This document shows positions 26,045 to 33,574 of a DNA stretch of 55,491 nucleotides, one piece after another. A program made the position numbers and the translations under genes. The stretch is from an uncultured Clostridia bacterium. GTDB lineage: Bacteria; Bacillota; Clostridia; Christensenellales; UBA1242. A model generated the notes under the pieces. The model was not told the origin of the DNA and ran no database searches. It saw nothing but the letters and a program-made list of their open reading frames with translations. Each line of letters opens with the position of its first letter. Position 1 is the first letter of the stretch. The stretch is from contig CANBAL010000003.1 in NCBI GenBank assembly GCA_947366545.1, positions 1-55,491 on the forward strand, given 5' to 3'.

Positions 26045-26073
26045 TTGACAAAGTATTTATTGTGTAATATCAT
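26045..26073 (+). promoter_or_regulatory. Promoter of the lipoprotein gene at 26099
   Basis: TTGACA (26045-26050), 17-nt spacer, TATCAT (26068-26073), then a leader with AGGAG before the ATG. Confidence 0.75.
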
Positions 26074-26098
26074 ATATCTAATTAGGAGTTCAAAAATA

Positions 26099-27460
26099 AT
26101 GAAAAAAATTGAAAAAGTATTATCAATGGCTTTTGTTTTTATTATGGGAATATTTTTCTCTTTTAACACAGCTGGATGTGGCGAACAACCTGTCTCTACT
26201 CCTCCGTCAGCATCAACTGTGCTATATACAATTTCTGAGACGCTAAAAGAAACTTCCGATAAATTAGCAAGCAGTGCATCGGGTATAGATACTGAAGAGT
26301 CTAGCATAGCAAATACTTCTGTAATGGCTTACAGATCTATAGAATTTAATAAAGGCGAAGTATATAATTATTTATACATCAATCAAAAAGCCTCTCAATT
26401 TTTGTATATAATTTGCCGATTGGCAGAAAATGCTTTGGGGGAAGATAATTACCACAACGATTTCGAATATGACAAAATTTATAGAGGCAATTTAAACATA
26501 AATGGGCTGGATGGAAAGGTTTATATCAAAACATCAACAACCGAAGACGGGGTTTTACTATATTTTGATTTCGGCACTAATTACATGGGGTTGGAAATTG
26601 ACTTTTTAATTACAACTTATGTAAAATACGATTTCGAAACCAATACAGTAAAAAGTATCGAGCTGAATTATCAATGTTTGCCATTGATGATGGAAATGTT
26701 TGCTGTTAAATATGATCTTGTAAACAATACCTTTGAAGGTTTCATCCTCGATGATTACAACTCTCCAAAAACAATTGAACAAACCAATGAAATTATTGAT
26801 TCTTACAACAACGGAACTTTCACTTTTGATAAAATGATGACTTATAATTTTCACTTGATAATTCCAGTTAAGGGCAACATTACTGATAGACCAGAGGAAC
26901 TTTCTTTTAATGCCTATGTTGTCAATTTTAGTCAAGCCGAAAGCACTGCAAGTATTGAAGAAGTAGAACATTTGTATAATTCAGTGTATGACACAGTTTC
27001 ATCTTTCAAACTACGTGAATTAGATAAAATGCTTAAAGATGACAACGCTCAAGAGGTTGACTATGTTCAAAACTATGCAGATTATGGGTTGAATAAATCC
27101 ACATTCTCCACTTATAGAGATGAAAGCGGAAAATATTATTATAGATACACCTTTCTTGAATATGAGGAAATGCTATCCAATATGAAGTCAGTCAAGGAAA
27201 TGGTCAATAATGATATTGACGCCACAAACGAAATTAAAACACTTGCTGATAACGCTGTTGAATATCTTGAAAACAAGGGTAAGGCAGGATATACTGGCAA
27301 TTTTGAAACCTATAACAATATACCAATGGAATTAGAAACATCATACTTTATTGAAAACAATAGCCATGTTGTTAAATACACTTTAAAAACTTCTAATAAC
27401 CAATATTTAAGTTTCGAAACAGTAAACAATAGTATTCAAAATTTACATTACACAAACTAG
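26099..27460 (+). CDS. Secreted lipoprotein, function unknown
   Basis: A 453-residue lipoprotein. The N-terminus has Lys-Lys, a hydrophobic stretch and the lipobox NTAGC near residue 30. The mature protein is rich in Asn, Tyr, Glu and Thr, with a helical start (SETLKETSDKLASSASGIDTEE) and then beta-rich segments; no domain is recognised. It would be anchored on the outer face of the membrane. I chose the start at 26099, with AGGAG ten bases upstream and a promoter just before it; a longer in-frame start at 26006 precedes the promoter. A terminator follows at 27474-27504. Confidence 0.8.
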   Translation: MKKIEKVLSMAFVFIMGIFFSFNTAGCGEQPVSTPPSASTVLYTISETLKETSDKLASSASGIDTEESSIANTSVMAYRSIEFNKGEVYNYLYINQKASQFLYIICRLAENALGEDNYHNDFEYDKIYRGNLNINGLDGKVYIKTSTTEDGVLLYFDFGTNYMGLEIDFLITTYVKYDFETNTVKSIELNYQCLPLMMEMFAVKYDLVNNTFEGFILDDYNSPKTIEQTNEIIDSYNNGTFTFDKMMTYNFHLIIPVKGNITDRPEELSFNAYVVNFSQAESTASIEEVEHLYNSVYDTVSSFKLRELDKMLKDDNAQEVDYVQNYADYGLNKSTFSTYRDESGKYYYRYTFLEYEEMLSNMKSVKEMVNNDIDATNEIKTLADNAVEYLENKGKAGYTGNFETYNNIPMELETSYFIENNSHVVKYTLKTSNNQYLSFETVNNSIQNLHYTN

Positions 27461-27473
27461 GCATCTAATATAT

Positions 27474-27504
27474 AAAGCATATCTTTTGATATGCTTTTTT
27501 ATTT
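27474..27504 (+). terminator. Terminator of the lipoprotein gene
   Basis: AAAGCATATC-TTTT-GATATGCTTT and T-run, 14 bp after the stop. Confidence 0.85.
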
Positions 27505-27505
27505 C

Positions 27506-27571
27506 TCAAAAACCATACTGTCCCACTTTGACAGCAATCCCGCCATGTCCGGCATCAATCACAATGGTGTG
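27506..27571 (-). pseudogene. Fragment of a CwlD-like amidase
   Basis: The minus strand reads HTIVIDAGHGGIAVKVGQYGF and a stop, matching the zinc-site start of the cwlD product (HTIVIDAGHGGIDGG) 1.7 kb upstream, with a small deletion. There is no start codon and no continuation; it is a leftover of a partial duplication. Confidence 0.75.
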
Positions 27572-27600
27572 CTATTACCATTACGAAGCCGTCAATTTGT

Positions 27601-27630
27601 TTGACAAATAAAGGCTAATTTGTGTATCAT
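27601..27630 (+). promoter_or_regulatory. Leaderless-type promoter of the HAD/SpeD fusion
   Basis: TTGACA (27601-27606), 18-nt spacer, TATCAT (27625-27630), six bases, ATG at 27637. No ribosome site. Confidence 0.7.
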
Positions 27631-27636
27631 TCTATC

Positions 27637-29154
27637 ATGAAAACTCAAGACATTTATTTATTTTTAGACTGGGTTATGACGGTTAACGAACTTGTTATTA
27701 ATGATAAAATTGTAAAAAGCAAGTTTAACAGTTTTGTCAACGCAATTGAGAAATTGGAAACCGCAAATAACGCAAAAGTCCGCCTTATTATCGTTTCAGG
27801 CACAAAAGCGTCCAGCGCACAAAAAAGATTTAACATTTTAAAGCAAGCCTTGCATGAGATAGAAAGGGAGGATCTGCTTTTAGGTTTTGCTTATGAATAT
27901 GGGGCATACATGATTGATAAAACAAATCAAATTATAAAAATGTTAGAAGCCCCTCTTCTCCCAAAGCAGTGGCAAAAGATACAAACGATAACAAATTCTT
28001 TTGGCTATGAGATTAACAAAGACTACAAAACCTTTTTTAATGTTGAATTTGATTGTTTCGACGAACAAGCGAAAAGATTTCTTGACCGTTGCAAGAAAGA
28101 GTTGCCGGAGCTAGATTTTGAAGTTTATGATGATAAATATGGACACGGCATTGACATTAAAAACTTTAAACTAAATAAAGGCGACTTTATTGACTTGTTC
28201 CTAAAAAAATATACTGACAATAATCCATATATGATTATTGCAGGTGGAGATAGTCAGCAAGATGTGAAAATGTTGTCACCGCAGTATAATTGCGAAAAAT
28301 ACTTTATTGGTTTTTCTAATATGCAAAAAGAGTCTTTGCAAAACGCTATTTTAAGTAAAAAACCTAATGTTGACGGAATTATAGATTGCCTTGAAACGAT
28401 TAGTAATTTCAGAGTTGTCCATTACGCTTTTGATATTTCAGATATAAAACAAAACGCAAACAACCTCTTATCTTGCTATAAATGTTTTGAAGATTTTTCT
28501 GCTAAATTTGGCTTAACACTTCTTGAAAAGCCTCAAATTATTCCTTATTATCATGGGAAGGTGAAAGACGATGCGGGAATCAGTCTGTTTGCATTTCTAT
28601 CCCCTATCGGCCATATTACTATGCACAATTTTGAAGTGCTAAGGAAATCATATATTGATGTTTTCACAAATAAATTATTTGATATAGATAAAATAAAAGA
28701 CTTTTTCACGGCATTTTTTGACACCCATTCAATAGACGCACAAATTCTTAATCATTCAGGCACTCAAAAAAAGAAATCTGCTTTCGGTCCACATGCGATT
28801 GTAAACTATTCCACACGAAAGAACTATACCCTCCAAAATGTCTTTGATTTTTTATTAAATCTTCCAGATAAGATTGGCATGACACCCATAACGCTGCCTT
28901 TTGTTTATGAATCTCCCGAAGTGATAATGGGAATAAGGCTTATTGCGGAGTCCCACATTTCATTTTACTATGTCAAAAATAAATTTATTGCTTTTATTGA
29001 TATTTTTAGTTGTGTAATGGACTCACTGGATCAAATAAAAAATGAACTTACAAAAGCATTCCCTAACTGCAAAATCTTAGTGAACATCCGAGGGGGAAAA
29101 TATGAAAAACATAAGCCTTTGGGTGGAAAAACACAACTTAAAAAGAAGCAGTGA
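27637..29154 (+). CDS. Fusion of HAD-like domain with two S-adenosylmethionine-decarboxylase-like domains
   Basis: 505 residues in three parts. Residues 1-255: HAD fold of the Cof type, with nucleophile Asp11 in FLDWVMTV (Val13 replaces the usual second Asp), Ser54 in IIVSGT, and the Asp cluster GGDSQQD (Asp205, Asp209). Residues about 258-375: first SpeD/AdoMetDC-like repeat, where the self-cleaving Glu-Ser is replaced by Ile324-Gly325, His330 is kept and the Cys position is Asn345. Residues about 383-490: second repeat with AESH (candidate pyruvoyl precursor Ser439) and Cys459, but Tyr444 in place of the catalytic His. Ser-to-Cys spacing of 20 equals that of bacterial SpeD. A pyruvoyl decarboxylase acting on AdoMet or another amino acid is plausible. 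The start is set by the promoter against it. Confidence 0.8.
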   Translation: MKTQDIYLFLDWVMTVNELVINDKIVKSKFNSFVNAIEKLETANNAKVRLIIVSGTKASSAQKRFNILKQALHEIEREDLLLGFAYEYGAYMIDKTNQIIKMLEAPLLPKQWQKIQTITNSFGYEINKDYKTFFNVEFDCFDEQAKRFLDRCKKELPELDFEVYDDKYGHGIDIKNFKLNKGDFIDLFLKKYTDNNPYMIIAGGDSQQDVKMLSPQYNCEKYFIGFSNMQKESLQNAILSKKPNVDGIIDCLETISNFRVVHYAFDISDIKQNANNLLSCYKCFEDFSAKFGLTLLEKPQIIPYYHGKVKDDAGISLFAFLSPIGHITMHNFEVLRKSYIDVFTNKLFDIDKIKDFFTAFFDTHSIDAQILNHSGTQKKKSAFGPHAIVNYSTRKNYTLQNVFDFLLNLPDKIGMTPITLPFVYESPEVIMGIRLIAESHISFYYVKNKFIAFIDIFSCVMDSLDQIKNELTKAFPNCKILVNIRGGKYEKHKPLGGKTQLKKKQ

Positions 29155-29160
29155 TTTTTC

Positions 29161-29189
29161 TTGACAAATATTTTTGTTTTAATGATAAT
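29161..29189 (+). promoter_or_regulatory. Leaderless-type promoter
   Basis: TTGACA (29161-29166), 17-nt spacer, GATAAT (29184-29189), six bases, ATG at 29196. Confidence 0.65.
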
Positions 29190-29195
29190 TATGTT

Positions 29196-29783
29196 ATGAA
29201 GATGTTAATGTGTTTAATGATGCTGTTTACAGGTGCGGTAAGCGGAACGCAGGTGAGTGTTGTGGCTGATTTTTGCTATCTTTACTCCTCACCTAGTTTT
29301 GAAGAGGTTGTTGAATATGAAGGCTCGCCTTTAAGGATTGAACATTTGGACTTCCTAACCGTACTTGAAGATGATGAAACAACGCAATTTATCAAAGTGA
29401 AAGTAGAAGAAAAAAATATTGAAGGTTATGTATACCGCTACTATGTTACCTATTCCTCCCCTTCGCAAGAGGTATACCCTGTGTTTAACGGAAAGGTTAC
29501 AAAAAATGATGCGGTTATCTATGATTTGAACAGAGTAGACAGCACCTATCGTGCAAAAAATGGACAGGGAATATACCTTTATTCTGGATTTACCGACAAA
29601 GAGAAGATGAACGCCGTGGCAATCGTGCTTGATGACGGCAGCCTTTATTACGGCTTTATGGAAACAAAAGATATTGCACCTAATGGTGTTAATGGTGGAC
29701 TTATCACTGGGATTATGGTAATAGTGTCCTGCCTTACCATTATTTTCCTGCTACTTTTTATGAAGAAAAAGAAACGGCACTAA
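29196..29783 (+). CDS. Membrane-anchored protein with SH3-like domain
   Basis: A 195-residue exported protein: short signal sequence (MLMCLMMLFTGAVSG), an extracytoplasmic part with a bacterial SH3-like beta fold (VVADFCYLYSSPSFEE, then FIKVKVEEKNIEGYVYRYYV), a second beta segment (residues about 100-160), and one C-terminal membrane helix followed by KKKKR, so the protein faces outward and is held by its C-terminus. SH3b domains often bind peptidoglycan peptides. It starts 42 bp after the fusion gene, with its own promoter but no ribosome site. No link in function to the upstream gene is evident. Confidence 0.75.
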   Translation: MKMLMCLMMLFTGAVSGTQVSVVADFCYLYSSPSFEEVVEYEGSPLRIEHLDFLTVLEDDETTQFIKVKVEEKNIEGYVYRYYVTYSSPSQEVYPVFNGKVTKNDAVIYDLNRVDSTYRAKNGQGIYLYSGFTDKEKMNAVAIVLDDGSLYYGFMETKDIAPNGVNGGLITGIMVIVSCLTIIFLLLFMKKKKRH

Positions 29784-29786
29784 CTA

Positions 29787-29815
29787 TTGCAAAGGTGAAA
29801 AACTCATGTTACACT
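29787..29815 (+). promoter_or_regulatory. Promoter of the coiled-coil protein gene
   Basis: TTGCAA (29787-29792), 17-nt spacer, TACACT (29810-29815), then AAGGAG before the ATG at 29836. Confidence 0.65.
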
Positions 29816-29835
29816 CCTTTAAAAAGGAGAAAGAC

Positions 29836-31002
29836 ATGAACGATATTAAACAAATAAATAGTACGATTGAACAACTAAAAAAAGAGGTATGGTATATAGC
29901 CAAAGTTTCTATTCCTGACATATTGAAGGCACTCGGAAATCTTGCTATGCCTAACCTTGATGACATCAAAGCGGACATTAATGAAAACAGCGATAAAATA
30001 ACCGCTCTTGAAAGCAGCGTAACGGGGCAGGCGAGTACGATTAACGCAATGAACGCCAAACTTACTAGCCAAGAAACAAGCATAACAAATATAAACAATG
30101 AGTTAACCACACAAGACAAGCGTATTGATGGCTGTCAAAGTGTAGCAAATGGAAATACTGCAGCAATCAATGCCTGCCTAAGCAGCATCAATGCGGTTGA
30201 TGACAGAGTAATGGAATGTGAGGAAAACCTTACTTCTTGCCAAAACGCAATAAGCACAATAAACCCTAAGGTAACCACGCTTGAAAGCACTGTGGCTACT
30301 CATGGTACAAAACTGAAAACTGCCGAAAGCACTCTTAATACTTTAAGCACAAATCTTACCGAGGTGACAAACGCCCTTAACGACACAATAAGCCTTGTTG
30401 GGGATTTGTCTGAGGCTATGCAAGGAGTACGCACAACAGTGTCCTCCCATGTTAATACACTTTCCACTCATGATAGCCAAATTTCTGCACTTACAACAAA
30501 AGTGACAAATCTTGAAACCCTGTTTAACGAGCATCAGCAAAGCTTTACCACATGGAAAAATAGTGTTGACAGCGCAATAGCTAATCTTCAAAATAGTGGC
30601 GGGCAAGGCGGAGGCACTACCCTTGACCTTATTTATGACAACACCAGCACCGACGCTGCGATAAATCGTGGCTTTACCGCAGGACTGGTTGGCGGAAACT
30701 CTTTTGACTTTGATTTCTCATCTTACAAAAAAGTCCATGTGTATGCTGGACTTAACAAGAATGACGCATACACCGTTATCAATCTTGAAAAACGCAGATA
30801 TGCCGAAGGCAACCTTATGGCTGTATCGGTGGGCGCAAATAGAATTATGAACATGAAAGTCAACATTACTCCTGCTAAAAACCGATTTGTTGTCAACCAA
30901 CTGGCTTGGTTTGAGGCAAACCTTACAACAGGAGCGATTAGTTTTACTAGAGACAAGGGCAATGTCGCGTATTTTGTTTATAGAATTGAAGGAGAAAAAT
31001 AA
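29836..31002 (+). CDS. Coiled-coil fibre-like protein with C-terminal beta domain
   Basis: A 388-residue protein resembling a phage tail fibre or trimeric adhesin stalk. Residues about 45-250 are long heptad/undecad repeats rich in Thr, Ser, Asn and Leu (patterns such as ITALESSV, VTTLESTV, ISALTTKVTNLE). A GGQGGG linker at 255-260 leads to a beta-rich C-terminal domain of about 125 residues (DLIYDNTSTD to VYRIEGEK) that could be a receptor-binding knob. No signal peptide is present, so export, if any, needs another route. AAGGAG precedes the ATG; the in-frame ATG at 29806 overlaps the promoter. No other phage or tail genes are nearby. Confidence 0.75.
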   Translation: MNDIKQINSTIEQLKKEVWYIAKVSIPDILKALGNLAMPNLDDIKADINENSDKITALESSVTGQASTINAMNAKLTSQETSITNINNELTTQDKRIDGCQSVANGNTAAINACLSSINAVDDRVMECEENLTSCQNAISTINPKVTTLESTVATHGTKLKTAESTLNTLSTNLTEVTNALNDTISLVGDLSEAMQGVRTTVSSHVNTLSTHDSQISALTTKVTNLETLFNEHQQSFTTWKNSVDSAIANLQNSGGQGGGTTLDLIYDNTSTDAAINRGFTAGLVGGNSFDFDFSSYKKVHVYAGLNKNDAYTVINLEKRRYAEGNLMAVSVGANRIMNMKVNITPAKNRFVVNQLAWFEANLTTGAISFTRDKGNVAYFVYRIEGEK

Positions 31003-31027
31003 ATACGGGGGCACCCCCGTTTTTTTT
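31001..31027 (+). terminator. Terminator of the fibre-like gene
   Basis: ACGGGGG-CA-CCCCCGT stem followed by eight T. Confidence 0.9.
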
Positions 31028-31328
31028 AAAATCTTATATTGCCAGATACGAAGGAATAAATGATTATTCCGATAGTGGCAAAGAAAAATATTATCGCAAA
31101 TGCAAGATTTAGTTTACTTATTTTTTTGCCGTTAAAAATCTCTTGATAGGTAGAATTTAATGTAAAGCATACCGCCATGGCATAACTGAGGGTTATGATA
31201 GATACCCATGGGTCAAGCACCTTGAAATAATAGAAAAAAATGCATGCAACGCCAAGTATTGAACTGAGCAGTCCGACCAGTCTTGTCTTTACTAATGTCT
31301 TTTTAAGTTTTTTGCTATAAATATCCAT
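31026..31328 (-). CDS. Small membrane protein with three helices
   Basis: A 100-residue protein with three predicted membrane helices (about 16-36, 40-58 and 74-94) and a basic N-terminus (SKKLKKTLVKTR). No family recognised. GAGGATAGGG lies before the ATG, and a promoter (TTGACT, 17 nt, TAAAAT; 31347-31375) precedes it. It is convergent with the fibre-like gene and its stop lies in that gene's terminator. Function unknown. Confidence 0.65.
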   Translation of the reverse strand: MDIYSKKLKKTLVKTRLVGLLSSILGVACIFFYYFKVLDPWVSIITLSYAMAVCFTLNSTYQEIFNGKKISKLNLAFAIIFFFATIGIIIYSFVSGNIRF

Positions 31329-31346
31329 TACCCTATCCTCACACCT

Positions 31347-31375
31347 ATTTTACAAGGTTAAATTTATAAAGTCAA
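31347..31375 (-). promoter_or_regulatory. Promoter of the small membrane protein gene
   Basis: Minus strand TTGACT (31375-31370), 17-nt spacer, TAAAAT (31352-31347). Confidence 0.7.
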
Positions 31376-31383
31376 ACTAATAA

Positions 31384-32220
31384 CTAAAATTTTGGAATAA
31401 ATGCATCATTTGCACTTGCCTCATCTTGATAGTACCCTTGGCTTAACCCTATCCTTTCCGCAAAACTTAACACGGTTTTAATTTCAAGGGGCGTAAGTTT
31501 TCTTTGCAGACTTCCCTTGCATGGGGTAAACTGGCTCATAATGCTGACAAAAGGATTTTTGATATTATCTTTTATGTGCTGCAAAATCATCATGCTGTCT
31601 TTTACATGGTCTGGTAAAATAAGATGCCTTATTAATACGCCTTGTTTCATTAACCTGTCTTTAAAAATATTCTCTTTCTTTTCACACATCAGTTTTATCG
31701 CTTTAGATGCAACCGAAAAATAATCTCTTGCGCCGCAAAGTTTTTCCGACAATGCACTATCGTAGAACTTGAAATCCACCAAGAATACATCAACACGGCT
31801 GCAAAGTTTTTTTATCATCTCCTCGGTTTCATAGCCGTTGCTATTCCACACAATAGGCACCGGAAGGCTGACACCTTTCAGTGCCTCTAAAAGTTGCAGT
31901 GAAAAATGGGAAGGCGTGATAAGGTCAATGCAATCAAATTTTGATAAATCAAAGGAAAGTAAAAAATCCCTAAACTCATTTATAGTAAACTGTTTTCCCT
32001 TTCCTATGTGTGATATCTCATAATTTTGGCAGAACTCACACCTTAAATTACAACCCGAAAAAAAGATGGCAAGCGCGCCTTTTTTACCACTTATACAAGG
32101 CTCTTCCCATGTAAAATTTTCAATTACCTTCGCCACGCGTATCTTTTCACCCTCTCGGCAAAATCCCTTTGCCACGGCTCTATCAATATTACAACTGCGT
32201 GGACACTGCGTACATAACAT
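31384..32220 (-). CDS. PflX-like radical SAM protein
   Basis: A 278-residue radical SAM enzyme related to pyruvate-formate-lyase activating enzymes (PflX, COG1313). Seen: an N-terminal cysteine cluster CTQCPRSCNIDR...GFC; the SAM-cluster motif CNLRCEFC; the radical-SAM strand WNSNGYETEEMI; FLVDFKFYDSALSEKLCGA; and VLIRHLILPDHVKDS. Its target is unknown and no glycyl-radical enzyme is in the window. The start at 32220 is chosen over an in-frame ATG at 32280, because the smr terminator and a perfectly spaced TTTACA-17-TATAAT promoter lie between them and the family begins near this Cys cluster. No ribosome site: leaderless type. Confidence 0.87.
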   Translation of the reverse strand: MLCTQCPRSCNIDRAVAKGFCREGEKIRVAKVIENFTWEEPCISGKKGALAIFFSGCNLRCEFCQNYEISHIGKGKQFTINEFRDFLLSFDLSKFDCIDLITPSHFSLQLLEALKGVSLPVPIVWNSNGYETEEMIKKLCSRVDVFLVDFKFYDSALSEKLCGARDYFSVASKAIKLMCEKKENIFKDRLMKQGVLIRHLILPDHVKDSMMILQHIKDNIKNPFVSIMSQFTPCKGSLQRKLTPLEIKTVLSFAERIGLSQGYYQDEASANDAFIPKF

Positions 32221-32226
32221 ACCTTT

Positions 32227-32255
32227 ATTATAACCTTTTCTTTTGGCGTTGTAAA
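32227..32255 (-). promoter_or_regulatory. Leaderless-type promoter of the PflX-like gene
   Basis: Minus strand TTTACA (32255-32250), 17-nt spacer, TATAAT (32232-32227), six bases, ATG at 32220. The -35 box overlaps the T-tract of the smr terminator. Confidence 0.75.
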
Positions 32256-32277
32256 TAAAAACAAGGCATAGCCTTGT
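32253..32277 (-). terminator. Terminator of the Smr-domain gene
   Basis: ACAAGGC-TAT-GCCTTGT followed by TTTTATTT on the minus strand, directly after the stop codon. Confidence 0.8.
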
Positions 32278-32615
32278 CATATTCTTATAATTGTAATCCC
32301 CGCATTTGCTTTGTTTAAATCTTCATCACCTGCAATAGTTTTGTCTGCATTAAGTATTTCGAGGGTGCGAGGCGAAAATATATTCCATTCGTCGCCGCCA
32401 AAATAATCGGTGATTTTATTTTGTTTTTTTAGCTCTCGTAGCCTTCTTCTAAGTTCGACTAGAATTATTCCTCCCCTGCCATGCGAGCCATAACCATGCA
32501 GTACTTTAATCGCACTTACACCTTCCGCCTTTGCATTCTCGATTTCAATTTCCACTATCGCAAGTGCGTAATCTACACTGGGGTTACACTCTTTTAGATT
32601 TATAAACTTTATCAT
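32277..32615 (-). CDS. Smr-domain protein
   Basis: A 112-residue protein consisting of one Smr (MutS2-related) domain, which in characterised cases is an endonuclease acting on branched DNA or on RNA. Seen: LHGYGSHGRGGIILVELRRRL, matching the LHG-x-G-x(4)-L core, and the YFGGDEWNIFSPRTLEILNA segment near the end. The canonical LDLH motif near the N-terminus is replaced by INLKECNPSVDYAL. It is transcribed from its own promoter just before the ATG and ends at a terminator, so it is separate from the PflX-like gene. No ribosome site is present (leaderless type). Confidence 0.8.
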   Translation of the reverse strand: MIKFINLKECNPSVDYALAIVEIEIENAKAEGVSAIKVLHGYGSHGRGGIILVELRRRLRELKKQNKITDYFGGDEWNIFSPRTLEILNADKTIAGDEDLNKANAGITIIRI

Positions 32616-32621
32616 ACAATG

Positions 32622-32650
32622 ATAATAATAAAATTTTACATAAAAAGCAA
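32622..32650 (-). promoter_or_regulatory. Leaderless-type promoter of the Smr-domain gene
   Basis: Minus strand TTGCTT (32650-32645), 17-nt spacer, TATTAT (32627-32622), six bases, ATG at 32615. It lies within 10 bp of the spo0A stop. Confidence 0.6.
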
Positions 32651-32654
32651 GAGT

Positions 32655-33398
32655 TTAGCCTTCCATAATCATTTTATCAGCGATAAGAGCGATAAGCTCA
32701 CCATTGGTTGGCTTTTCATTACTGTTATATATCTTAAGTCCAAACAGTGAATTGATATTTTCTATCTTTCCTCTATTCCAAGCCACTTCTATTGCATGAC
32801 GCATACCTCTTTCAACCTTAGAAGAACTTGTGTCAAATCTCTCCGCTATGGTAGGATAAAGTTTCTTTGTGATAGAGCCGATAATTTCAGGCTCCTCCAC
32901 CGCGAGTTTGACAGCCTCTCTTAAAAACTGATAACCTTTGATGTGTGCTGGAATGCCGATGCTGATAAATATATTTGATATCTTTTCGTCAAGTCCGCGT
33001 TCTCCTCTATCTTGGCTTGTGCCTTTGGAGTGAATAAGGTCTTTCATCCTTTGTTCAAGATTTTCAGGAAGCACTGGCTTTACCATAAAATAACTTGCAC
33101 CTTCCTTGATTGCTTTTGAAACAAAGCCGCTATGTGAAAGGTTGGAAATAAAAATCACCTTTGGCATTTTATCCTTCATTTCTTTCTTAAGATTTTCCAT
33201 TACCATAAAACCATCCATGCCAGACAACATAACTTCCATAATAAGAAAGTCTGGCTTTAATAGTTTTACATCGCGTACCACTTCAACGCCGTCAGTACTC
33301 GTTCCGACTACTGAAAATTTTTCGCTGCTTTTAAAATACTCCATAAGTGTGTTATCTTCGGTATCTGCCAAATAGATTTTTAATTTTGACTGTTCCAT
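32655..33398 (-). CDS. spo0A: Sporulation response regulator Spo0A with altered receiver
   Basis: A 247-residue master regulator of sporulation entry. The C-terminal DNA-binding domain is highly typical: GIPAHIKGYQFLREAVKLAV, ITKKLYPTIAERFDTSSSKVERGMRHAIEVAWNRG and KPTNGELIALIADK. The N-terminal receiver is abnormal: the phosphoacceptor position (Asp56 in B. subtilis) is Glu55 in KPDFLIMEVML, and the acidic pair reads Asp12-Thr13 instead of Asp-Asp. The conserved Lys (MVKPVLPENL) and the Ser/Thr switch (FISNLS) remain. It may therefore work without phosphorylation, or Glu may mimic phosphate. AAGGAGAGG precedes the ATG. No spoIVB or sigma gene is adjacent. Confidence 0.95.
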   Translation of the reverse strand: MEQSKLKIYLADTEDNTLMEYFKSSEKFSVVGTSTDGVEVVRDVKLLKPDFLIMEVMLSGMDGFMVMENLKKEMKDKMPKVIFISNLSHSGFVSKAIKEGASYFMVKPVLPENLEQRMKDLIHSKGTSQDRGERGLDEKISNIFISIGIPAHIKGYQFLREAVKLAVEEPEIIGSITKKLYPTIAERFDTSSSKVERGMRHAIEVAWNRGKIENINSLFGLKIYNSNEKPTNGELIALIADKMIMEG

Positions 33399-33468
33399 AT
33401 CCTCTCCTTTTTTATTTCATCTTTCAACCTAAAAATTGAAACAATACAAAGATAGCACAAAATTATAT

Positions 33469-33511
33469 CAAAAAAAATCATAATGGCAGTCGTTAAACCG
33501 CGAATTATGAT
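33469..33511 (-). terminator. Terminator of the DUF5050-like lipoprotein gene
   Basis: ATCATAAT (33511-33504) pairs with ATTATGAT (33484-33477) around a 19-nt loop, followed by eight T on the minus strand. Confidence 0.65.
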
Positions 33512-33574
33512 AGTTTTTGTCACCTTGTGTAGCATTACCAAAATGCTCTCGGATTATTAAATTTTTTTGTTTTA

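Noticed and set aside
29836-31002. Prophage
   Set aside because: Only one fibre-like protein and one DUF5131 gene (17568) recall phages; no integrase, capsid, terminase or lysis genes are present.
33477-33511. Operator palindrome upstream of spo0A
   Set aside because: The inverted repeat is followed by eight T in the direction of the lipoprotein transcript and is better read as its terminator.
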